64,000 nucleotides of DNA from Gymnopus androsaceus JB14 (taxonomy: Eukaryota; Basidiomycota; Agaricomycetes; Agaricales; Omphalotaceae): NCBI GenBank assembly GCA_009733575.1, contig ML769663.1:1-64000 (forward strand), in the 5' to 3' direction. A program made the position numbers and the translations under genes. Positions 1-12,089 of the stretch are shown piece after piece. The notes under the pieces were generated by a model. The model saw only the letters and a list, made by a program, of their open reading frames with translations. It was not told the origin of the DNA and ran no database searches. The stretch's first letter is position 1, and every line of letters begins with the position of its first letter.

Positions 1-215
1 TATTGACATTGGGGAAACGTTTTGTCATAACAGTGACATCGCGGGCTTCAATATCTGTATTACCCTGTTCACAAAGAAGTTGGTTAGTCTTTGATTATTT
101 TGAAGTGTTTGCCAAGAAGTATTACCTGAGGGATCGCTACGGCTTGCGCTTGTGAGGAGATCATGGTCATGGTCAATGCAACTAAGACAAGTGATAGGAA
201 TTTGTAGCCGAACAT
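1..215 (-). CDS. Small secreted protein, copy 1 (partial, runs off the window)
   Basis: The start codon is at 215-213 and begins MFGYKFLSLVLVALTMTM, a typical secretion signal that probably ends after the AQA at residues 23-25. An intron lies at 65-125 (GTAATA...ACAG) and exon 2 continues past the window edge. The protein is a close paralogue of the gene at 2048-2506: same signal peptide, same intron position after the AIPQ motif. Upstream in-frame methionines exist up to 377, but the paralogue and signal peptide favour 215. The function is unknown; I recognise no domain. Small secreted proteins in fungi can be effectors or wall-associated proteins, but nothing here decides that. Confidence 0.7.
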
Positions 216-578
216 TATGATTGAGTGTATGAAGACTCGGAAGAAGATGATCGAGGATAATGAGTATGTAGGGTTGGTGAAATCGTGGCCTGCATGATTA
301 GTACTAAGTTTAGCTAGGTGGTTGGCAAGAAAGTGACCTGCACTGGGGAGCAAGTCAGTCATCTTCGCTGTATTCATGTGAAAGCAATCAACTACACAAG
401 CTTTTCCCCCAAATAAGATATATGCGGTCTTGATATCCTATCCCACTAGCACTGTTCCATGATTCTAGGACCTCAGGAGATGAATAGGTACGCCGCACTT
501 GGGCGGTAATGTAACTTGAAGTTTTGATCATGGAGTCCAGGCCAGGTTCAACCAAACGTTTCCAAGCACTGTCCAAGC

Positions 579-950
579 TGAAATCACAAGTACCGTATAC
601 AGAGTATAGTCTCCCGGCGTTGCAGGACGGACCATTCTGTGTCCCGGTGTTTCCTAATGAGGCGCCGGAGCGTTGGACCAGAGGATATATATCTAGACTT
701 TGCATCAGCGTACGGGATTCCTCTCGTTTTCCTGTCCCCGCCCAGCGATAAAACGACGGGAGTATCGATACTAATACAGCGTCCGAGCCGGAATCACAAG
801 TACTGTATATAGAGTATAGTCTCCCGATGTTGCAGGATGGACCAGGGGATATGATACATCTAGGCTTTGCCTCAGCGTACGGGATTCCTCCCGTTTTCCT
901 GTCCCCGCACATCGATAAGAAGACGGGAGTATCAGTAACAATACAGCGTC
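579..950. repeat. Two tandem direct copies of an upstream repeat unit
   Basis: A unit at about 579-785 is followed by a second, shorter copy at about 786-950. Both carry the landmarks AGAGTATAGTCTCCCG, GTACGGGATTCCTC, TTTTCCTGTCCCCG and GACGGGAGTATC in the same order. The second copy lacks about 45 nt of the first. A third diverged copy is at 2799-3060. The open frames over this stretch are by-products of the repeat and are not called as genes. Confidence 0.75.
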
Positions 951-2047
951 CGCAACTGTTTTTCCTGCTCATCATGTATGAGGCGAAGAATAACAGAGAG
1001 TCTTACCTAACCTAGGTCACTCAACATCTTCCGGACTAGACATACCATACGCCGTTCAAATTGGCTTCGTTTGTTGATGACGAAGGGGACGGGAGGCAAT
1101 CTTTCGAGAGTGATGATCAAGGCTGAGAGTCAGAGTAGTACTTGGTCCCACTTGGTCGGCATTGCGAGCTACTTACAACGCAGTAAGTCAAACTTCATAT
1201 TCTCCAGGTTCAAATGCAGCTAAGCTGTAGCTTACAGGCTCACCGGCTTGTGGTTTCGCCTCAGAGTTGAGTCGTGACGGGGTGTCAGCGAGCGCATACG
1301 CACACGCGCCAACCATGTACGCATTATCAGGGTACGAATTGTCACACTGCTACGAAATTTTCAGCAATTTTGCGGCGCCAAATTTTGTACTTTGTCCCCT
1401 AAAATTTCGGGTGTCACAGGTTGCGCCCTATGCCTATGAAAATAATATTCGTACAATTAGTCACAGTCACAGATCCTTACTTGTGCTCGAAATAGAACAG
1501 TAGATATCAATCTCAAGTCATGTAAGCGTAGAGATCAACTCATTGAGCATGAAATATATCTTGAAAGGCTGGGTTATGTGAGGTAGGATCAGGGAATTTG
1601 AACCATGGTGATGGTATGGACATAAGTTGGACATAAGCTCATGAACTTGGTGGTACTTTGTTCAAATATCTGAAAACAGGATTCAAATAAAAATTAAAAA
1701 TCAAAAAATCAAAAATCAACCTTGGCCTTCTCGCCTACGATACGCTATGCGGCCATGGCTTAATCCAGCCCTTGCGGTTAGACGATACTAGTCTCGTCGG
1801 GGTCTCCCATGGAGCCCTTCCATTGCCGACAGTACATATCAACGAACAGACATTCAGCCCACTTATGAAATGGACATTTACTATACAGTACGATAGTGTT
1901 TTCGCTACTATATGCTTGCGCACTAAGGCGAATAAACGGGATTCAAAAAAAGAGTACTGCACATATGTACTCTACATACCACTTCAAAATCCTATTGATT
2001 GCTATCGTTCCGCCATCCTACTGTACGATGCTCCAGCAACTCAGAGT
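951..2047. other. Non-coding stretch between the two small secreted-protein genes
   Basis: I see no supported gene. The stretch contains an A-rich low-complexity run near 1685-1720 (repeats of AAATCAAAA) and several overlapping short open frames with no family resemblance. The intervals 216-578 and 2507-2798 are the matching upstream regions of the duplicated gene. Confidence 0.5.
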
Positions 2048-2506
2048 CTATGCTAAAGCCGACTCTTGCACGCCCAACTGCTTAGCAAGAATAGCCACAC
2101 TACCAAAGAATATAGTGACCTTCCGCCGCATCTCTGAAGAAAGCTTGAACTTCCCCCCATGTTTCCGCAATTCATCTTGAAGGGTCGAGAAAATCGCCTC
2201 TTGTTCTCTGATATGACGACTGGCAAGCTGTATCTCCTCAACCGACCCCGCTGGCTCCCTCGACACTAGCGCATCCGAATCAACATTGGCATTGGGGAAA
2301 CGTTTTGTCCGAGTCATAGTAGTGACTCTGACATCGCGGGCTTCGATGTTTGCGTTTCCCTGTACACAAAGAGCTGTTAGTCTTTTAAAAAGTGTTTGAT
2401 CAGTGGAAAGTATTACCTGAGGGATCGCTGCAGCTTGTACATGTGAAGAGAGCATGGTCATGGTCAATGCAACCAAGACAAATGGTAGGAATTTGTAGCC
2501 GAACAT
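2048..2506 (-). CDS. Small secreted protein, copy 2
   Basis: The start ATG is at 2506-2504 and opens with MFGYKFLPFVLVALTMTM, a hydrophobic signal peptide with likely cleavage after HVQA. An intron of 57 nt at 2360-2416 (GTAATA...TACAG) can be read through without a stop, so a naive reading keeps it; splicing joins AIPQ directly to GNANIEARDV. The mature protein is about 110 aa, basic, with a predicted helical middle (region of IREQEAIFSTLQDELRK) and no cysteine pattern. It ends at a stop at 2050-2048. It is a tandem paralogue of the partial gene at 1-215, about 2.29 kb away in the same orientation. No domain is recognised. Confidence 0.75.
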   Translation of the reverse strand: MFGYKFLPFVLVALTMTMLSSHVQAAAIPQVILSTDQTLFKRLTALCVQGNANIEARDVRVTTMTRTKRFPNANVDSDALVSREPAGSVEEIQLASRHIREQEAIFSTLQDELRKHGGKFKLSSEMRRKVTIFFGSVAILAKQLGVQESALA

Positions 2507-2798
2507 TATTGATTGAGTATATGGTCTACTCGGATAATGAGTATGAGTATGAGTATGGATTGGTGAAATCGCGGCCTGCACGATTAGTACTGAGGTTAGC
2601 TAGGAAGTTGGGTTGGGTGGCAAGAAAGTGACCAGCACTGGGGAGCAATAAAGCCAGTCAGCCATCTTCGCTGGATTTAAATAAGCAAGTGAATGAAAAA
2701 AGAATCTGAAGCAATCAGCTCAAGTCAAGCCAAGGTTCAACCTAACCCAACCGTTTCCGAGTCAAAGATTTGAGTAAGTACTTACCGTGACCGTCCAA

Positions 2799-3060
2799 AC
2801 CGGAATCGGAATCGCAAGTGTAACTAGCTGGTCCCCGACGTTACAGGATCCACGGGCACCACAAGCCAGCCAGGACTTGGAATTGTCAATGGTGCGCCCG
2901 GCGTTTTCCCTTCCGCGCGGGGCGTCCGCAAGTTGGACAAAGGGGATATACTGCACATATTTATATCTAGGCTTTGTCTTCTTCAGCATACGGGATTCCG
3001 ATTCCTCCCGTTTTTCCTGTCGGATGTCGTGTCCCCAGAAGACGGGAGTATCAGTCATGA
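2799..3060. repeat. Third copy of the upstream repeat unit
   Basis: This carries the same landmarks as 579-950 (TTACAGGA, ATCTAGGCTTTG, ATACGGGATTCC, GACGGGAGTATCAGT) with an extra internal segment. It lies upstream of secreted-protein copy 2, as 579-950 lies upstream of copy 1, so the duplication covers gene plus promoter region. Confidence 0.7.
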
Positions 3061-4704
3061 GTGCGGGGATCGCGAGCAGCCGTTTTCCGTTTAACGGTTT
3101 ACCCAGTCGAACAAAGGCTGTCACCTACATAGTTGGTAGCTGGCAATAGTGGCTGGGACTACGTATGTAGCAAACAGTAGCATCTTGATTCTCCCGGAAT
3201 ATATAATATAATGCAACTCACCTCGAACAATGCTTGACTCTCGAGCTTATGTATGTAGTAGCTTCGTTGCAATGATGATGAATGATGAGATCCAAATCCA
3301 AATCCTTCACGAGTCCAAGTCACCTCTACGACTCGTCCCTCGGAAGCAGCTACCCTTCAGTTCATCCGATAACTGCGCTGACGCTGAGAATTTGACTGGA
3401 AAGAAAGCGCGGATATCATTGCCAAGGAGATCCGAGTCAGTGAAACGAAGAAGATTGACACTCTACTGGAGGCAGTATTTGAGAAACTGGTCCTTTCCAT
3501 CCGCGTTCTGTTGCGGTTGCGGTTGCTGCATGTGTAACGTTCCATGCTATAACTGAAATAAGGATATGAGATTTTAACGCAGAGCAACGCAGTGTCATAC
3601 GGATTCGGATACATACCTCACCAAGTACATGTTACATGTACAAGGTGCCCATTCACCTCGACGCTCGTTGAATCCGAGTCGACTACTGTAGTAGCAACTT
3701 GAAGTTTGTTGGTTGAGATTTATATTATATAATGAATTATGACTCGAGCTTGGAGGAAGGAAGGAAGGAAGAAAAGAAAAGGTATCGCAATATTAGTAGG
3801 CTCGAGCCAGTAGCGCCTTGAATTCCGAGTTCAACTGACGAGAAAAGCCCGAGTGATTCCAGAATCTAGAATCCACTGCACACATCACCTTCGCCTTCAC
3901 GGTCGCGTCTTTGCAACAGGGACCCTGATTCTACTGGACCTTGGTATATTACGATATATATCAGAAAACTCGGAAACGTTCTGTTCTGAGAGCGTGAGTG
4001 GCACTGATGTCTTGAAGAAGAGGTTCAGTGAGATGGAATTCAAAGATTGTGAGCGCGGTTAATAGCATGACACAGTATTGGTGTTGGGAAATCACGTTCT
4101 TTCACCTCTTCCCCAGTCCTCACCATTCATCCATCGCAGGTGGCCTAGACTGGTGAATAACGAAATCTGTATCTGTATCTGTGATGTGCCAAAATTCAAA
4201 ATAATGTACTTGATTCATATAGCAAGACGACGAGTCGTTCATACCTGTGAGCAGGAGAACCTGCTGAACCCTGGTGGAATCAGCCGTTTGAATTCAGACT
4301 GAGAAATAGTAGGAGTGACGTTGGTCAAGTGCTGCATTGGTTTACCAGACGGTAATAAAATTGTACCAAAGAATCCAATATCCAATCGTTAATCGTTATA
4401 CAACCTCTCCCAAGGCCTATTCCCAACCTTTGGACTCCAGTCGAGGCACCCGCAGCCTGATTCCTTTCTCCAGGCTACGCATATGCAGACATTTTTCTGG
4501 CGAGATTTTAGGGCAAGATTCTGAAGATGAATGTGCTGAGTTTAGCGCTCAAGAAGATAAGATAGTACTTTGTCATCACATTCAAATCGGAAGCTAGATT
4601 TTCCAAACTCGACCGCAACAATCCTTGTCGGAATTTCTCCTTCTGCAAGATCCCCGGACAAACTACCCCGCGGAATATTGAATATCTGGGGGAATCAAGG
4701 GGAA
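3061..4704. other. Non-coding stretch upstream of the transcription factor
   Basis: No supported gene. A short coding-like stretch at about 3397-3530 and a GGAA microsatellite near 3752-3770 were seen but not assigned a function. Confidence 0.4.
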
Positions 4705-7700
4705 ATGACATCTACTTCTAATTCAGCCGGCAAGAAAAAGGTATCTCGAGCGTGCAATACATGTCGACTGAAGCGGAAAAAGGTATGCATTCAGCACTGT
4801 CGAGTTGTTATTTAACCGCAAACCACGACTTGCTCGCAGTGCGATGGATTAGAACCCTGCTACTTTTGCATCGAAACCAAAGTCGAGTGCTCCTATTCCC
4901 GGGAACCAAGAAGACGCGGACCACCGTCTGGATACCTGCGATACACCGAAACGCGACTAAACCTGCTCGAAACACTGCTGGGATTACTATGCGTGTCCCA
5001 CTCTGATATCATCTCCACCCTGCTCTCGTTGACGCTCACACTGAAATCCGAATCGAAAACATGCACGCAGGATGTCTGGGATGGATATAAAGCTTCTTGG
5101 CTGGAGTCGCAGGCAGCGGGAGTTGTGGAGGGGTTGAGTTTGGAGTTTGCACCTTATGTGCGGAATAGAGGAGAAGGAGGGCCGCAGGTGGAAGGTTATG
5201 CGAGGCCGTTGCTACCTCCAAAGGCGCAGCAGGGTGCGGGTGCGGGTGAACTGACTGAGAGGAGGTCGCCAGAGCCAGAGCCGTATGCATCGACGTCCAA
5301 GTCAGACTCGCCTAGTGTTGGTGTTGATTTGGGATTTGCGAGAGAGTCGTTTGAACGTACACAAAATGCCTCGCCAACGTCCCCGATGTCGTTTGTGTAT
5401 CCTTCAGGACCTTCGGAGCCAGCTACCGTTCCTCACATGGACACTACTACAGATACAGACTACACCGATGCCGTGTACACAGGCAGCTACTGGCGTACAG
5501 CTGAACTCGCTCTAGAGTTGGACGGAATGCCCATACCCTGGTTTGAGCCAAATATGAATAACCTCATCTGGAATCCCACCCCCGCTGACTCTCCTACCCA
5601 CCAACCAATATCCGGATCCCTCCCTCCCCCACACATCCTCACCAATCTCATCGACGTGTACTACACCCATATCCATCAGACATTTCCTATCCTACCCGAG
5701 CGCACCGAGCTCGATCGCACTACAGAATCTGAATCAACCACATGCATGTTATTGGCAATGTGCGCATACTCTGGTCGTCTCATACCCGCCTCTAGAATCG
5801 CCTCGGATTTATGGTACGAGCAAGCCCGGGGCCTAATCAACACTCTTCTGCGGAAACAAGCCAAGTTGGAGGTGGTTAGGGCGTTGGTGTTGCTTGCGTT
5901 GAGGGATTATGGCAAGGGTGGTGTCGGGGGAGGGGGTGAGAGTCAGGCTTGGTTGTTGGTTGGAATGGCTATCCGACTGGGTCAAGAACTCGATTTGCCA
6001 GCTTCCGCTGCTGCTTCGTTCGAGCCGCATCCACGCGGTACTAGTACTACTAAAACAAGATGTACACATACACCGGAGGAACACAGGGCTCGCGGTAACA
6101 CCTGGGCAATCGCTACCATGCTCGATGCGTTTCTTTCTTTGCAGCTTGGGAGGACGCCGGGGGTTGTTGATGTGCTCAAACCAAAACCAAAATCAAGTCC
6201 AGCGCATGACCCTACCCTTCCGCCTACCCCGACCCCGACTCTGAATCTCGTCAACGGTTTGTTATTCGCGTATACATATTCCCTATCCAAGATCGTATCC
6301 AAGATTAATTTCTGGTTTTATCTTGGATTTGCACCTCCTGCTGGTTCTTCTACTTCCACGTCCACGTCAGCCTCCTTGTCCACATCCACATTCACATCTA
6401 CCTCAGACTCAACGGAAGCCCGTGCCCACGCTCAACCGAATACTCAATTGGACTCGGCCTCATCTTCGGAAGCTCACGCCCTCGCCACCCTCCGCACCGA
6501 GCTCGACGCCTGGCTCGAGTCCTTGCCGATGCAGTTTCGTGTCGCTATAGGATTCGGAGGTGTTGGGTCAAGTGCCAGTGGTGGGAACGGGAAGGAAGTA
6601 TTGGAGATCAATATGTTTTATCATGTTGCGGTGATTTTGCTTTATAGGCCTTTAGTGTGAGTCCGTCTCCCGCGCTTCCTCTGTACTCTGTACTATGTTC
6701 TTGTACTGATGTACTTGATTTTTGTTCTTCGTAGCGTAAAAGACGCCTCAAATACGAATATGGATACAGATACGAACATGGATACGGATAGGAGGAACAT
6801 GGACATCTTCCTAGACGCAGCGTCGACGTTTAATTTGTTGTTGGACAAATATAAGAATCAGACGCAGAATCCGATTGGCGTAGGACCTGGTGTTCCAGCG
6901 CCAGCGCCGGCACCGGCCCTCGCAGTATCCAACCCATCCCTCATATATCTCATCTTCACCGTTGCTCTGGCGCATCTTGCTGGGTATCGTGCGAGGATGA
7001 GGGCGAGGGTGGCTCCGGCGACCGCGGTACCACCACCTCTTGCATCTCCGAGTCCAGCTCGTAGTCCTCGTACGCTTACACATGTTGCTTCTTCTCCTTA
7101 TCAAAGAAACCTCAACCTTCGGGCTTGGGCTAGGGTACTCGCCTCGACTATCTGCGTCTACGCCTACGCCTACTGGTACTCCTAGTACACCCATTTCTGC
7201 TCCTCCTCCTCCTTCGTCCTCGTCCTCGCCCTCGTCCTCTACACCCACCGCCCACCTCCAAACCCAACTCCATATCCTCAACTGTCTCGACGCGTTAAAA
7301 GTCATGGGGAGGACATGGGAGCTTGCGAGGAGGTGTTGGAGGACGCTGGAGAGGTTGGTTGAAGGGGAGGTAGGCGGAGGGGTAGGTCACCTTGGGGGAG
7401 GTGGAGGAGGAGGAATGCGACCACCAGGGCCAGGGATGGGGTTGCACACTGGGTTGGGGATGGGGACAGCAGAACCACTGCCGAGTCCGGGGATGGGGCT
7501 AGGGATGGGGAAACGGAAGAGAGAGGGGGATGTGGGAGAAGGGGAAGAACAACAAGGAGAAGAGGAGGAGGGCCGCCAAGCTCGAGTTCGAGCTCGAGCT
7601 TCATCAAACGCTGGCGTGTCTGCCTCAGCAGCCTCGGTCTCAGACTCCTCCCCAGAGAGTACGAGTACGATTTCTTCTTCTTACATCAGGACACCTGTAG

Positions 7701-8383
7701 GACTTGGACATGGTATTGATATTGGTGTTGGTATTGGCGGCGGTGATACTGAGCCCGAGCTTGACTCGGGAACGGGAACGGGAATGATGGATTGGACGGG
7801 GACGGGGACGAAGAACCAGAACCAGAACCAGAACCATCCTCCTACTCCTAGTCCTGCTACGCATACGGTGTTTTCTGGATCAACAACTCCAACTCAAAGT
7901 CAAAGCCTTTTTTCGAGTGGGTGGCTTTCGGATTTCGAGGCTGGATTTTTGGGTGTTGGGGGAGGTGGTGGTGGTGGTGGTGGTGCGGGGGCAGGTGCCG
8001 GGGGACTTGGAGTTGGACTTGCAGGAGGACTTGGAGCGGGGGGTATCGGTATGTTTGATGCTGGATCTGTTGGGGCTATGAATGGTACGAATACGAACTC
8101 GGGCAACGGAATGGGTACTGTGGGTGGTGGTGGTGGTTGGGGCCTTCCGATGACCGGGTTGGATATTGATATGGATATGGATTGGGGTGGTTGGGGTGCC
8201 AGTTGGGGGGCGCCAGCACCAGAATATCCTGCGTCTTCTTCTTCATTAGGCTTTGGCTTGGGATGGCTTGGGGCTGGGGTGGGGGATCCTGCTAGCATTC
8301 ATGCGAATGCAAATGGGCCAGGAGCGGGAGCACATGTGCCCGCTGCTTGGGAAGAGAAGTTGTTAACTTGTTATGGGGTATAG
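4705..8383 (+). CDS. Zn2Cys6 (Gal4-type) fungal transcription factor
   Basis: Exon 1 (4705-4782) encodes the start of the zinc cluster and ends after KRKK; intron 4783-4839; exon 2 (4840-6656) completes a perfect C-x2-C-x6-C-x5-C-x2-C-x6-C motif (CNTC, C, C, CYFC, C) followed by a basic linker. A fungal-specific transcription-factor middle domain lies around 5620-6000 (ILTNLIDVYYTHIHQTFPIL, then GMAIRLGQELDL). Intron 6657-6734 precedes exon 3. A further intron between about 6984 and 7185 is needed to change frame; its exact borders are ambiguous (6984-7185 fits the phase). The conserved late helix (HILNCLDALKVMGRTWELA) is near 7270-7330. The last 300 residues are Gly/Ser/Asp low complexity. 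Nuclear DNA-binding regulator; target genes cannot be read from the sequence. Confidence 0.88.
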
Positions 8384-11300
8384 GTTCAGGGATTCGTCAG
8401 TGATAGGGTGATGCGTTGAAGATAGGCAGAGGCGTGGAGGTGGGAGTGTATTACTTATAGCAAGGAAGGAAAAGTTTTTCGATTTTGACGTCGGTCGGGA
8501 CACTCTGTACATACTAGTATCATACATAGCAGTTTTTTTATTCTTTATCTTTATACAGTACTATACGTCGATTCCAGTCTGTATAAGTAAGTATGTACAC
8601 ACGCATACGCATTTTCGTTGTTGTATCGTATCGTACACCTTCAAGAACAAGGATATCGGATTCCAGAACCATTGGTTTAACAGTATAAACTTCTTACAGT
8701 CGACTCGAACACTGCAAAATCTCCGCTGCCAGTGCCCGCATGCCAGCGTCGAGGAATCTACATACTACATACTACAAACTTGATTCGGACCCTGGATCCA
8801 CGGTTAGCAATGCGAAATGAACTAATAGTGGCCGTGTCAGACTCGAGACTGAGGGGAAATCCGAAAAAAGTAATAGTAATAGTAGGTGTAACTCGCATTG
8901 AAGAGCTTGTTCAATCCTGCTATGACTCGGACTCGAGTCATTGGCTTTTGAAGAAAGTAGTGAAACGGTAAATTAAACCAGTTCCACCCTGTTCCACCTG
9001 AACATCATCATGATCCATCCTCGTGTCTCGATGTCTCTCTGAATACCCAAAGTCCTCACGCGCACGAGCCGGTGGTCCCGAATCCCTAGCCTATTTCTTT
9101 TTATTCGAATACAGTATGTACATCCGTTCATTTTTCAAAGGATTCTTCAGGCCGACAAGAAGACGCGCGCACGCAGTTACAGCGCCAGTCGCGGTCAGCG
9201 CGCTGATATGTAACATCGAGCATGTTAATGAATATTAATTCTAGGATAAGGGAATCGATAAGGAATGGGTATGGTATCTATGTATATTGAACATCAATAC
9301 AAATATATACTGGTTCTACATACAGTGACAGACTCGGAAACCGCTCATCTTCAAAGTACTTACTGAATGAGGGTCTTGGTCACTGTTGTAGATTCCGACA
9401 TCACCAAAGTATTGAACAATCTTGCCATTGGCGGAAGGCCCCAGTGCTAATTCTATGGGAGTGCTAGTGGGATCATCAACTCATCGTCACAGTATACACC
9501 GTTCATTTGCGGTCCGGATCCCATAAGGACAAGGACAGACATGGACATGGACATTGACATTGGCATTGGCATTGGCGGGCGGCGGCGATGGTCATGAAGA
9601 GCTAGAGTTAGACGACCGTCACGGCGTATATGAATCAACATCACCATTCTTTTCGAGTTTAAGCGGAGTTGGAAGTGGAGGTAAAGCACAGGAGCCGGGG
9701 TGCTTGGCTTCAAGTTGGGGGCTTGGAGGAAAGGTACGTTTGACGTTGGAGCTGGAGCTGGAGCTAAGAATGGTCCGAGTACGAATTTGGGACATAGTGG
9801 TGGTGGTGTACAATGACCGGGATGATGGATATGGAGTCTTGGAATGTTGGCGTTAGAATATGGATATTCATCGGAAGATCAGGCTGCTCATCAGCACACA
9901 CGCCCGCACCTGTGCATACATTGTTATGGGGTCGTTATATATTGTTATATACTTCCTGAGGCTTGGCTAAAACACCCTAATGATGCGGGTTGACGTTGAG
10001 GCAGGAGTAGGGACATTGAGGAGTATAGGTGTCATACATAGTGGGTGTATTCGGGGTGTGTGTATTATATTATAATAAGAAAGTCCGAGGTCGTAGCGTA
10101 CCGTTGCCTGTGATTCTTTTCGACGACAGTCGTGCCACCTTGGGACATGTATCATTGTCTGTCTGATGTAGGTTATACATACAGTCGTTTTAGTATTATA
10201 TCATAGTTACAGTATCACTGTAGTATTATTGCTTATCTTTACATACAGTCGTTTCCTTAGTCGTTTCCAGTCTGTAAGTAGTACAGAAGCATACACAATT
10301 ATCGTAGCGTATCACCGCAACCATCATTGGATAGCAGATAGCACTCGTACGTAGCACCCCATTTGAAGCAAGAGAAGCTATAGCCTATGTGCTGGCAGCT
10401 GCGAAAATTGATGTCACCCCACCCTCCTTCAGTAGGCAATGGTGACATCGATTTTTGCGTCCAGTGTCCGTATGTGTATGATACGAGGACTTGCCTTCTA
10501 AACCCACTATGTAGCTTTGGTTTCGGGGTGACGATCTTTGTTACTCATGCCCACGGAAAAAAACGGTCCGGTAACATGCAACAGCCTTGCCGCTTCGAGT
10601 TTTTTCTGCTTTTGAACATTATTTATGGCAGTTTCTTTGAGCTAGGGAGGATGCTCTATGATTCTCCTTCAAACCCACAGCGGCTCAACAAAATATAACT
10701 TGCTCAGATGTTGCAGGAGAGCTATTGACATCAATGGCCATATAGTATTGGACCATTTTTTTCCGTGGGCACGAGTATGTATATGATCATCACTAGATGC
10801 CGCTGAGCACTAGCTATTGTTCAGATAATAACACTAGCTTTGATTTCGGGAACGATTGCTATTAGGGGCTAGCCTTTGCATAAAGATTTCCTCACTTCTA
10901 AGTTATTTTTAAAAAGTTCTGCGGGGATCTCGAGATCAAGAAAATCCAGGTCGTGATCGAAGTTTCAAGTCTCTTATCTAGCTCCTCGCGTGGAACTAAC
11001 GTACCTTTTATGGCAAACTTTCATTAACGTTTAAACCCTTCGTGTGGGATATGGATCCAGGATGACGGTTCATGATTCATAAATGAGGACACGCAGAATG
11101 AGGATACGCATGACGTTGGCTCCCGCTCGTCGTCCTCCAGTCAACGTCTAGCTCTGATTGGCTATTAAATACACACCGCAAATCACCGATAATCAAAGGA
11201 AAAAAAACTCACCGGTCACCTCCAGTCTCGGGCTCTTCTTAGTGCGCCGACCTGTACAAGGGCGTTCGCGTGCAATTGTTCACTTTTCTGTATCAAGTTC

Positions 11301-12089
11301 CGAATGTATTCTATTCTTTCCTAGCCTGTTCTGCTCATCAAAAAAAAAAAAAAAAAAGTTGGGGAATTGGTGAGTTACTTTGCCCTGGGCCTGAGGATAT
11401 CTCTGGCCATCTTCTCATGTCCTTAGCCCGCACAGCGTACATTTCTATCTATCTCTAGGTCCTGTATGTGAATTTCGGTCCATTGGGACACACCATGGCC
11501 AGGCCTAGGATAAAAAGGAGGTATTGGAGTCTAAGCATATGGCATCCCGCCACCACCTTGCGTACCGGATGTTGATGCACTTCCTGAAAGAACGGAGGAA
11601 TTTACGACCGTCGACAGACAGTGACAGGATTCACGAGGAGATCTAAGCTTGGAAAGTCGACGATGCAAATGCTTCGTATGCTTCTGCATCCCATGCCGGG
11701 GCGCGGATCTGTGATCAAATTGAATGCCGAAACGATTTTAAGCCTTTTTGGGACGCTCTTCTGCAATTCGACCTGTTCTTGGTTTGGGCAAGTTCGGTCT
11801 ATACAGGAACCAACCGAGGTTGGGGAGCATCCAAGAATCTAAGCATCTCCAAAACGCACCATTCATTTTCTCATCACCCGTACTCTCTTATCTCACTCTT
11901 CGCCTTGTGATCCTCTTGTGTCAAAACTTTTCCATGTGGAGGTGGAAATGATTCGGTTGCACCCTTTATATTCCTACGGTGCCTGACCCCAAGGGTACAA
12001 AATAATGCGAACTGTGAAAACTGTTTCCTTGAGAAGTCTCTTCCTCCTGTCGCTTTCTTCCCTCTCGTCGCTCAAGTCATACTCAAGAA
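8384..12089. other. Long gene-poor interval
   Basis: No gene is supported in 3.7 kb. Visible items: a GGACAT/GGCATT microsatellite near 9525-9580, inverted repeats at 10403-10460 and 10530-10775, direct repeats of a motif AGCTTTGRTTTCGGG near 10512 and 10839, and a 17-nt A run near 11340. The last 100 bases (from about 12030) are CT-rich, as is common before fungal start codons. Confidence 0.45.
10403..10460. repeat. Short inverted repeat (possible hairpin)
   Basis: CGAAAATTGATGTCACC and GGTGACATCGATTTTTGCG form two arms separated by about 22 nt, with one internal mismatch. It could be a hairpin or paired binding sites; no gene is adjacent on either side within 1.5 kb. Confidence 0.5.

Noticed and set aside
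388..975. 195-codon open frame on the minus strand
   Set aside because: It spans the tandem repeat units and repeats their pattern; no domain or splice support.
3397..3530. Coding-like stretch (SADIIAKEI, IDTLLEAVFEKLVLS)
   Set aside because: Too short, no start, no splice partner; the resemblance to the nearby secreted proteins is only in helical composition.
7302..8298. Long minus-strand open frames opposite the transcription factor tail
   Set aside because: Shadow frames of GC-rich low-complexity coding sequence.
11338..11357. A-run considered as the tail of a retroposed gene
   Set aside because: No coding remnant precedes it and no target duplication surrounds it.
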